Source: Plazaster borealis (taxonomy: Eukaryota; Echinodermata; Asteroidea; Forcipulatida; Labidiasteridae). Taken from it: a stretch of DNA of 64,000 nucleotides. This document shows, in pieces, positions 34,458 to 46,400 of this stretch; the stretch's first letter is position 1; each line of letters starts with the position of its first letter. The notes under the pieces were generated by a model, which saw only the letters and a program-made list of their open reading frames with translations, was not told where the DNA came from and searched no databases. A program made the translations under genes and the position numbers. The stretch is taken from the NCBI GenBank assembly GCA_021014325.1, contig CM037472.1, positions 33,690,234 through 33,754,233 on the forward strand, written 5' to 3'.

Positions 34458-37400
34458 CTGTTGGCAGAAAACAGACAAATCAAGAGCACATTAACATTGT
34501 GTGTATTTGAAGACACTGAGATTATCTGTAAAAGCTGAAGATCTCCGTTTTCAAGCACTAAAAAAAGGTGTTTTATAAAAAATAAAAATAAAACAATTTG
34601 TTGACTTTACATTTGTGTATTTGACCCCACCCCTAAATGTCTGGTCTGTGCATTCTATTCCTTCAACAGTAATCTAATTTAATGTTTGAAAATAGAATGC
34701 ACATCTGGGTTTTTCTTCTCACCACTTAGAAGCTGATCATGCTGTACCAATGCTTGTCGATAGAACAGTCTAACACAGAGGGCGCTGTTCCAAGAATATG
34801 TCCCTTCTTTGAGAAAAGCTCCCACTGCTTCAAGAAAGTCATCTACTAAGATGTAGCAATCTGTATTTCTGTGTAGGGTAGTTTCTATGAAGAGAAATAT
34901 ATAATAACAATAATAATAATGAAAACTTATTAAGCGCACAAATTCACAAAAGTGCTCATGGCAATAATACAAACAATAACATATACATGTACAATAATAA
35001 AAAATGGAAATTAAGCCTTAAGCTAAGAAGATATCCAGAAAACAATACAAGTGGTCACGAAAAAAAAGAAAACAAAATAAACAAAAAATAAACATAGGGC
35101 CCTAGGTAAAAAACCAAACCATTTACTTAAATACTTGATTGAAAAGATGAGTCTTTAGTTTTTTTTTAAATTGGGTTAAAGAAACAGATGATTTTACTTG
35201 TGCTGGCAATTTATTTCATAGCCGTGGCGCAGCATGTGAGAAAGATCGGTCTCCCCATGAATGATTGGATATGGGCTCAATGAGGAAGTTAGAATTGTAA
35301 GACCGGAGTTTGCGAGGAGGATTGTATGGTTTGAGAAGATCATCAATATATGCAGGGGCATTGTTAGTGAGTGATATATACACAACAAGCAGAAGTTTGT
35401 ACTTAATCCTACTGCTTACTGGTAACCAGTGTAACTCTTTTAAAATAGGCGTAAAATGGGAGGTCTTTTTAGTCAAGGTAATAACACAAGCAGCAGAGTT
35501 CTGAACTCCCTGAAGACGTTCAATTTGAGTACAAGGAAGACCATATAAAAGTGAGTTACACATGTCAAGTCTGCTCAGTCGCATTCTGTGTCAAATATTT
35601 TCTTACTTGACACATCAATAGAAAAGCCACACTTGTAACGCGTCATCGCCGGATGGACTGGTGCACCAGACTCAACTTCTGGTGGCAAAGTCATCAGAGT
35701 GTGGATTGGAATCCCAGTTGTGACACTTGTACGTGTCTAGGAGCAAGACAGTAACATGATAATTACTTTTCTTCCCCCAGGAATAATTGAGTACCTATGA
35801 GAGACGATGTGGTTCTCGCGATTAATTTAACTTGATGCGCTACACATACCTGGCAGCAGAGTCTGCATACTCCCCAGGGAGCCGAGATGGTTTACGGCAT
35901 GAAATAACTGGTCCAAATGACATTGCTCATGCACCATAGGGTGTCATAATTGACAGATATATCCATTACATTAATGTCTTGTGCTTAGAAAACTAAGACA
36001 TATGCTGAAGAAGCTGTCTTGTGCAGATGGAATGCAAATATATTTTTCTCCCGCTAATATTGTTTTTAAAGATATGTTAATTCTGTCAGGTCATGTAACA
36101 ACACTCTGGCGTTTAAAGGGATTGTATAGGTTTGGTAATTGGAACCCACTGTTTTTTCAATCATATATAGTTGTAGATATATACCATAAAACTAACCTGT
36201 GAAAATTTCATTTCAAAAGATGGTAGCATTTTTGAGAAATTGCCAAAAATCTGGAGCGTTTATGTCCACGCAGGAAGATTAATCCTTAATTGGAATACCT
36301 AATCTGAACGTTTCTGACAGAAACGCTTCTCAGATTCAAATTGTATTGGATAAAAACTGATATCTTTTTCCATAACCACATTACTTCAAAGTGAAATGTT
36401 TCTCAAAATGCTTAATATTATCAGAAGCTGCTGTATTTCTTACCAAGTAAGTTTTTATTGCAATGAATTTTATGAGTAATTAATTACCAAACGTATACAG
36501 ACCCTTTCAGCGTTACATATGTCTGGACCTGAGAACAAAAGAGGTCCACACAATGTAGGGACTTGAAACACTATGTGGACTTACACACATGCACAGAGGT
36601 GTTTTTTTACAGTGTTGAAGAATTTGTTTTTTCTTAAGTGCACAGAGCAAAAGAATGTCCACAGAGTGTATATGCAACATAGAGCTGTGTGTGTTGAGAA
36701 TGGTTAAGGGTCTTGTAGGTCTGTCTTTCTGTGCTATCACATCCTAATCCGTTTGTAATTATTAAAATAATAGTCTTGTCCTCAGAAACTTGGAAACTCA
36801 CTACAGGTGACGAGTCCTGATGAGTTTTGAGTGTTGAGCATCATCTGCAGTTCACTGGACGATGCTTTGCCTTGCACTGTCATCGTAGTATCTGGTTAAA
36901 GAAAGACAATAATAATAATACTGCGTTCTTATATAGCGCTTTATCACACCCCTAGTGGCGTATTAAACACTCAGTATTTGTTCCTGCAAGGTATGTGGAG
37001 CTACGTTTTGAAGTATGAGACCTATTCCTTTACATAGCACCATGTAATGGTTTACAAGCTGCTGTGGCGCAATATGCTGCCGATCAATCCAGGAACACCT
37101 GGCGAACCACTTCTCTTTACGATAAGTGCACTGGGTTCTTTGACGTGCATTACGTCCCATCCGAAGGATGCAGAAATTATGGTTGTATGAATGTCTGTTT
37201 CATATTATTTTTTCAGACACTTTTACAAGAACAAATTGTGTCCAAAACTTAACAATATTAGCCATGTCTGGACATTTGGTGGTGTTTATATAATGATAAA
37301 TAATACATTTATATACCGCATAATGCAGGAGCTCCTATGCGCAACACATAACATAAAACAATTACATGAAATATAGACCCATTGCATATGACGTCACACT

Positions 37401-40400
37401 CTGAAAAAGGAGGCAGATCATTGGACGATAGCTGTTCTCTGTGCGTAAAAACGTGCGCGTGACCTCAGCGTATCTGTAGCGTTTCGCGTTATGCAAGGGG
37501 GATCCATTGATTTCTATAGACCCGGAGCGCGCCTCCGAACAATGCGCGTCATTTTGGGTGTCAAAACTCACTTTTGTGCATGTTTGTATACGATTTTGAC
37601 ACCCAAAATGACACCCAGGACAGGCGCACGTGAGTACGCTGCGCGTTATGCAATGGGTCTATATAAAGCAATAGTTACAAAAATAAAGATCCAAACAAAT
37701 GGATCTTTAAAAGTCCCTTGCATGGAGAGAGTCAGTTTGGCAAATCTGAAGAGGTTAGTCGTTCCATAATGAAGGTGCAATAAAGTGGAAGGCTCTTTGA
37801 CCATAGAATTTAGTGGAAAAAGTAGTTTGTGTCAGTAGGGATTGGCCAGCAGAACGAAGAGGACAAACAGAAATGTAATTATGTAGAAGATCAGATACAT
37901 AGATATATAGATATGAATGGTCTCTAAAGGGTAATGTGAGTAATCTTATCAGTAATTCCTTACATTGCCATGGTTCGGAGCTGAGACTAGCCACCACATG
38001 CCACTCCACAAGGACGTCCTTTGGAAGGCGAGGTACTACAACATAACACATCATGCAGGGTATGGAGTCTGTACACAAATGCTCCTGAGAAATAGGAAAT
38101 GTGAAACATAGAATCTTGGGTAACAATTACAACAAATAACAATAATTTACATAACATAGCTAAAAGTACTCACAGTGCTTGAATCTATCTTCAAACCAGT
38201 CAAAACTGTCACAATTCAGAACAATTTCCCAGAACATCTAATTTTCTAAAGTGCCTTGAAGGGGCAATTTGCAGCCAAAGCATACCAGGAACCATGAGGC
38301 AAGTCCCGTTTCTCTCATCAACTAATTACATAAATTAGAAACCCATACAAAATCTTCTATAGAATACTATAGAAACTCTATAGAATTTCTATAAAACTTC
38401 TAAAGAATTTCTATAAAATTCCCCTTATGAAGTTCTAAAGAAACTTTTATAAAATTTCTATAGATTTTTTTTCATAGAATTCTATAGAATTTTTTTGTAT
38501 GGGAAGTCTTGCTCTAAAGCATACAAGTGCCCTGACCAAGATTAAAACTTACGTCTGATAAAACATAATATTAGCCAGGTGCATTAGACCATTCAGCTAC
38601 AAAGAACAAAGCAATTAAAACAAAGTGTCTTGCTCCAGCATTGAAACCAAGTATTTGGATTCCTCCTTTGGTATTACAGGAACATGTCTACTCAAATACA
38701 AGATCAATACTCTCAACACAAATTCAGTCACGACCTTCATTGACCCCAGTTTGACAGTTATTCCCACAAACCTCACAATGGAAGAGTCGCTCCCAGTATT
38801 GCCTTGCAACAGCCAAGTGTTGTATGTCTGTTACAAAACACACACCTCCAACGACATTTCTTGTTGTCACTTTGGGATCCATAGCTTCAAGGACTCTCTT
38901 TAAGCTGCGTAAAGAGAGTGCGCACTGTGGTGTGATACCGCCCTCTACTGTTTGCATGGTGCTTGGACAAAGGCCTATTGTTCCTGCTGAGAATATGAGG
39001 TCACCAATCTATGTGGAGAAATGGATCGGCAAATGGTTTCAATTCATATCCCGGCCCAATTTAGTAGAGCTGCTTAGGCACAACAAGTAGCTTTTTTTGA
39101 TATATGAGATATCGCCTTACTCACAAGGCCGGACGGCCACTTCAAGGTGAGGGCTACACTTAACTGATTTGGGCTGTCGACCCAAATCAACTGTTGCCAC
39201 CTACTCCTGTGGCTGAAACAGGGTTACCCCCTTCACAGTCCGTAAGGATGTAGGCATGGGTATCATAAACTGGGAGCCTGGCTGGTAGAGCAGAATGCAT
39301 TACCTTCCCAATTTTTTATGGAACAATTATGGTTAAGTGCCTTGCTCAAGGGCACAAGTGTCATGACCGGGATTCGAACCCACACTCTGCTGCTGAAAAC
39401 ACCAAAGCTTGGGTTCGGTGAACTAAACCAACCACGGTCGACACACCAAAGCAAAAGAAAAGATTATGCTCACACAAGGACAACATTGGTAATTGTCAAA
39501 ACACAATATTCACACTTGATGAGACTCAACATATACATGAAATAATAAACCTGTGAAGGTTTCAGCCTAATCAGTCATTGGAGTCACAAGGAAATAGTGA
39601 ATAACCCAATTTACATGTTTTCACTGTTTCCAAGCATCAGGTTTTGGACTTGCGAGATCAAAACTAATTGTTTTACTCATTTCTCAAAAACGATAGCATT
39701 ACAAGCAAAAACATTTGAGGAGATGTTTTCCACCTTGACCATATTTATACCATGTAAGTTATGTGAACATCTGTGAACATTTATATTTTCACTCTCACCA
39801 ATGTTGTACTCACCCTTTAATACCAGAATATGGTTACCAGCCAAAATACCCTGCCACATGTACAATCTGTGACTGGTGTCCTTCTTATTTGTGCTGAGCA
39901 GACAATAGCTAAAGAAGTTACTGTCTTTGCACCATTTACACCATACAAGATGTACACATTTTCTTTGCAAAAAATTCAATACTTGGCTCATAAAAGGAGG
40001 AAGGGATATTCCCAAGCATTAACAGATTTTTAGCGATGCCAAAAACCAAGTGACATTAGGGTGAAGTGGTTAGACTTCCTAGAATAAACATTGTCCTCTT
40101 AATAAGAACCAGTGGTGGTTCTGATAAGAACCAGCAGCAGTTCTGGACCCAATTTCATGGCACTGCTAACCAAAGAATTATGCCCTTATGGCTCCCTGTA
40201 AAGCATGTGATTCTATGGGTGTGTACGGTAAGCATCGTGATGAACTTGGGCCCTGATAAGAACCAGGAGCAGTTCTGATAATAACCAGTAGTAGTTCTGA
40301 AGACCCAGTAACCAGTAGCAGTTCTGATAAGAACCAGTAGTATTCTGAAGACCCAGTAACCAGTAGCAATTCTGATAAGAACCAGTAGTAGTTCTGATAA

Positions 40401-43400
40401 GACCCAGTAACCAGTAGCAGTTCTGATAAGAACCAGTAGCAGTTCTGATAAGACCCAGTAACCAGTAGCAGTTCTGATAAGAACCAGTAGTAGTTCTGAT
40501 AAGACCCAGTAACCAGTAGCAGTTCTGATAAGAACCAGTAACCAGTAGCAGATCTGATAAGAACCAGTAACCAGTAGCAGTTCTGATAAGAACCAGTAGC
40601 AGTTCTGATAAGAACCAGTAGCAGTTCTGATAAGACCCAGTAACCAGTAGCAGTTCTGATAAGAACCAGTAGCAGTTCTGATAAGAACCAGTAGCAGTTC
40701 TGATAAGACCCAGTAACCAGTAGCAGTTCTGATAAGAACCAGTAGTAGTTCTGATAAGACCCAGTAACCAGTAGCAGTTCCGATAAGAACCAGTAACCAG
40801 TAGCAGTTCTGATAAGAACCAGTAACCAGTAGCAGTTCTGATAAGAACCAGTAGCAGTTCTGATAAGACTCAGTAACCAGTAACAGTTCTGATGAACTAT
40901 CATTGTATACACCCAAGAATACCAGCTGGTACAATAAGTCATTTCTTTGCCACATTGTGCCACATCACTAATGAGGCTGGTGCACTTTCAAATCTACCTG
41001 AACAGCCTGGCTATAAGGCCCGATGTTAGCTGGTGCCCAGTGGGATATACTCTGTACATGCATTGTGTGGCGGACTGGTGGGATTACCATCCTGTCACCA
41101 TCCTCATGAGATCTAGCAGTGTTTCTATGAGCTAGGCAATCAATCTGCAATGCAGTGTGAGGTAGTAGACTGACTTGAACACAGACCCTGGATTTGAAGA
41201 CGAAAAAAATAAGCAGACAGTTTAAAAAAGTTTAGACCTAATTTAAAAGATTAACTTCAGATTTCCCTGCCATTCACTGTGGAAAACCTTTGCTCAAATC
41301 ACATCTCTGACTGCAGTTGGATTGGGTTTGAAGTCTATCTAGAAACTTGGGTTTCCCTTTTTGGGGATTTCCTCCCACAATTTAATTGTTTTTCTTTTTT
41401 TTCAATATAACCTTCTCTTCATGGGCTTCAGTCACTTTTAAGAATTCCCAAGTTTCATCACCACTGACCATAATATACTTTTGAATAATGCATCCACATT
41501 AATAAAATCTTCATTTTCATTGTAAAAATGGTTAATGGCCTCATGTTTCGACTCTAGCAGAGTCTTTCTCGAAGGCTTTCTAGGGTCTGCTCGATTCAAA
41601 ACGTGAGGCCATTACAAAATCTGTGCATTTATACCATAGGTAATTTTGGATGGTAAGCAGTTTGCAACACCTAATTTCCTTGTTTTCATTTGCATTGTTA
41701 TATTATTTTTACCTGGCGGGTGGGTTATGCTTGAAGTATTTACACCAGATAGAGTTGATCTGGGAGAAATTGGACATATCTTGAACATACAGGTGAACTA
41801 TTACTGCATCTGACAGACTGTATCCATAGTCAGCAAGAACATCTGTAAATGAATGAACGGAAAAACTTGTGATCACTTTGGAGTGTTGTTTTTTATGATT
41901 TTGTGAATTCAATGAAGTTTTTAAAGCTGACTGATAAATGATAATAAAATGCTGTATACTTTTTTTGCGGTATCTGCTGCTAATCTCAGGATTTAAACTG
42001 GCCTCTCGTTACCAGGCAAGCACGGTGGTGTGCCAGTTAGTTAAGACATCTACTCTAGAATGCAGGGTTCGAATCCCACCCAACTGTATATTTTTTCTGC
42101 AGGGCTTTGAAAGCACTAGTATACAGTTTTTATCAATTATCAAACATCAGTGTAAGGCCTGGGTCTATTGCGAAAGCGAAGTGAAATTTTCTGCGTCACA
42201 ATTGGAAAACAGTTCGTACAAAATTGTTTGCGTCACGAAATTCCCTTCGCATTCGCTTTGGCATAAAATATGAACCAGGCTTTAAGATAAAACCCAAACA
42301 GTATTCTGCTGTGCAGTTTGTACTTTCTGGAGTCCTACATGAAACAACTACAGGCTCCCTAATATGGAAATCAAACCTACAATCTTCTGCATTTCAGAAA
42401 AAACATATCTCAACAGCTCAACCATCCAGCAAGCACTGTGATATTAATTTTTGTATGTCTTTATAAGAAGTTTTGCTTGCAGTTTCTGCTTGAGGTTTTG
42501 CTTGCTAGTTGGTAGTTTTTCCTCCAATCAACCCAATTTAACCAAAATGAGGCTGGCAGGCTAAATAGTCTGATCCCTTAATTAGAATCAGTATTAACTG
42601 TTATTATTGAAGACAGGAAGCCTGATCAAAATGGCAGCAGTAGCAACTAGGAAGTAATGAGGGGATTGGATGATATAGGCAACCAACAGTACCTTTTAGG
42701 TCTGTCATTGCAAGCTCTGTACTCTCAGCAATCGTCCTTCCATCATGATGTGTTGCTGTTATACCAGATATCCACATGTAACCATTATGGCAAGTTTTAC
42801 AAAGTGGTGATGGTCTTTCTCCTGCTGAAAGATGCAACCAAAAATGAACAAATCAAACCATAAATAATGTGAATTAACCCTCCTAATTTCCGTAACATTT
42901 TGCCAGTAAGTTGATCGACCATACCAAAGCATTCTACTGCTAAGGTTTTGTACTGTGAAGCAACTGTGAACAGAAATATCTCATCTGTGTTCCATGTTGC
43001 AGATACAAACGTTTTGGCCAAGAATATTTAAAACAAACGTATTATTATGTTTGACTTTTGCATATACATAAATCATCAAATCTACCAATATCAGAAAAGT
43101 ACAAAACTGTTGCAGATACTATTCTCTCAGTTGTTTTTCTTTATAATTTGAGTGGTAAATTGTATCTATTTTATAAATGTTATTTTATGTTAATTCAAAT
43201 TGTATCAGCCCTCAAGCTGTTTCTTATCAAATATGATTTTCAATAAGCCTTTTCACTTTATAAAAACAAAAACAATTTAAACATGTTTTCAAAACAAATT
43301 TATGAGAATCTGAGATGTTGTTGAGTTCCAACTCAATTTCAGCAACAACAAAAACAAGTCTCCCTTACCAACACTGCCCAAACCCTCCACTTGGTACTTG

Positions 43401-46400
43401 TGTTTGTCGATTTCTCCAGCATTGTCTACAGGTTCTTTGACCATTAAATATGTCAATTCTTGCTGTAGATCTGTTCCTCGTTTCATTGGAACTTGCCTCA
43501 ATCTGTCAGAGAAGCTTTCACCTTCACTCTGCAAGACAAGCACAAATTGGTTGCACAATCCGTTTCACTTGTTGGTTTAGGACACTTCTTAGACATTTAC
43601 TTGTACTTGGAGTATTATTGTACTGTAGTTCAAATACAACAAGAACAATATACCCCTTTCATATTTCATATCATTTATTAATTCTGGTTGTGAAGACAAG
43701 GACTCTCAGAAAAGCGAACTTAATCACTAAACTAGCCAAGAACCCAATGAAGAGAAGACAAGGAAGGAAGTTTCAGCTTTAGATGTGGGAGGAAAACCCC
43801 AGAGACATACTGCAGGGAAAACCCACACAGTCGGGTAGGGACTGAAAACCCAACCCACATAGTGCCCCCGGTGGGATTTGTACCGAGGTCCCAGAGGTAG
43901 ACGGCCCATATGACGTCACAAGCCCAAAACAGTCCCCTTACTGAGGTCCATGAAGATTTATCATCGGCTGAGAGTCCTGCACAGAGCGCACACGCGTGCA
44001 TGTTTCCAATGCTTGATATCAGAGATGGCAGCCAATGCAAGGGGTCAATAATGCATGAGTTTAATGTCACAACTCCTGTCTTTTGTTTCTGTTTCTATTT
44101 TATTTCATGGAGTATATCTTTATTACTCACTTGTTTGTCTTCCAGGTCCATGCTGAGGAGGTTAAGATAGTGAACAGATGCAAATGCATCGTCACTGTGA
44201 TTAACAACCTCTTGATGTTTGCTAATTAATACAAACGACAAGGAAATATTGTTATTCTTGGAAGTAATGGCCTGGTGCGTCATTAACATTAATATTTTTT
44301 TTTAAAGTTGGTTTTTCTTAGAACCAGCTGGAGAGGAGAGCCTCTAGACAAAAACCTTTAGGCAATCTACCGGGCTCCAGCTGCTCCACTTACCTCTTCC
44401 TCAAGTTTGTTTTTTATTGTTTTGGTAGTTTTCTTTAAATGTTTTTGCTATTCTGATTGTGTATGTAGGTTTTATGACTGCCTGAAAAATAAAATAAATA
44501 TAATACAAATATAAAATACAGCATTTAAAAGAGAAGATTCTGTTGAAACTGCTTCACCATTTAAGGACCAATCATTTTTGTATAATCATCACCATACGCC
44601 CGGGCATGGCTAATATTGTTGTGATTTGTTTCGCTAGTTTTGTTTGGGGGGTTTTCTGCTCAATTTTCTTTGTTTTTGTTTTCATTTTAAATGTTTTGAA
44701 AAATACAAAACAGAAACTCGGTTTTGTTGTAAAAATATATATTATGTTAACATTGGCAACATTGGAAAATGTCAATTCAGGACATGACCTTTACTTTGAC
44801 CTTTTTGGTTGAGTGGAAGGAGGTCAAATCTTGTGGTCGTTTGTGGCTGCTGTGGGTATTTTGGTACATGTCAATTGCAGCCACTATGGTCTCTAATAAA
44901 CGGTTAATCAACATGACAACATGCATATATAAAAGTTTCCAGTTTCCAACACTGGCATGGGAAAGTTTCACTCTCATTCTTTTTGGACATTTATTTGAAA
45001 AATTAAGTAAATTTTCTTTTCAATTCAATGTTCATTTTCAACAATAAGTTTCACAATTAATTTATAAAATGTTATCTAACATAGTAACTCACACTTTCAT
45101 CTTCTTGGAAAATAGTGGACAGTCAAGCGTGAAGGTTTCAAACTCGCCTCCCTCACCGCAAACATTCAGCTGGTATTTATCTCTCTGTAAACAAAAAAGC
45201 AAAGCGTTCTGCCTCAGGACACAATATGACATTGAACAGGTGCCTTGATCGGGAATCGAACCAAGGGCAGTCTGCATTGTACAACAGATGTCCTAATCAC
45301 TCAACATCAAGGCAATATCCATAAGGGTACCACTGAGCAGGGTAAATAACTTGTTTAGTAAACATTATCACTCTAAATCAAGGCACAGGTTATTAAAAAC
45401 AAACTTGTTTGGGGTTGAACAAAGAAAAATTTACTAGAGCGGGACTTGGACCTGCGACCTCCAGACTAACATGTCGGCGCTCTACCAGCTGAGCTATCTA
45501 ACCCTACTGTTGGCGGTCTCCCTATTTTGTCAATTTCTTTGTTCATCAGGGGTACCAGTATGGCTTCTGATTGAAACCCGAACAAAGATATTGACAAAAT
45601 AGGGAGACCGCCAACACTAGGGCTCGATAGCTCAGTTGGTAGAACGCCGGCACAATAATCCAGAGGTGGCAGGTTCAAGTCCGCGACTCTAGTGAATTTT
45701 TCTTTGTTCAGAACTAAAATTATTTAAAATTACCCAGTCAGTTTCCCTTGTGATTTATTACTGGAAAATTGATTTGAAATGTTTGCACCAATTTATTTGT
45801 TATGCTGACCATGTTGATAAGTTTGATGACACCCCTGGGCCTCCATACTTACCATACACATCATATGAGGCTGGATCTCTTGAAGTGTCTTTCCAAGATG
45901 ACTTGCCTTCAAACCTGATGGGGAAAACATGAATAATCCTGCCTCAGTATAAATACCGCAGTCTACAGTAGATGTATTAATTACTTTACTATCGAGCTCA
46001 CCCGGTGATGAGAGACCAGGGCCCTTTAAAAAGCTGTTAAGCAGATAATTCTGTTAGCAAATATCTTTTGAATTGATTGGGGTACCAGTCGCAGCAATGT
46101 AAACTGTATGGTACTTTGGCTGGTAACCTATTTCTGCTAAGCAATCGATTTCTGTGCTTAGCAAGTTTGTATGCTTATATGCTTTATGAAACTGGACCCT
46201 GCTCTGTTCCTGCAGTTGGCATCAGCCATTTTAATCAATACCATTCTTGTACCAGGGTTAACAGTTCAAACTGTTAAAGTTGCCCTTCGCTGATGTATGG
46301 TTATACAACACTAAATTCTCAGGGCTTTCCAATGACTGTGGATAAATATCACAGACCCATTGGTTAAGATTCAAAACCTCAGTGTAGAAGAGCAATCTTA

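Noticed and set aside
40155..40963. Minus-strand frames of 261 and 266 codons rich in 'SYQNCYWLLVLIRTATG'
   Set aside because: Translation of the 22/29-bp minisatellite in DPH6 intron 12.
42881..43021. Open minus-strand segment (VSATWNTDEIFLFTVASQYK) between DPH6 exons 9 and 10
   Set aside because: Exons 9 and 10 join in phase directly and complete the RidA start; including this segment has no supporting splice pair.
45616..45691. Possible functional tRNA gene
   Set aside because: A and B boxes are present but the cloverleaf is imperfect and an inverted twin lies alongside; better explained as a tRNA-derived foldback element.
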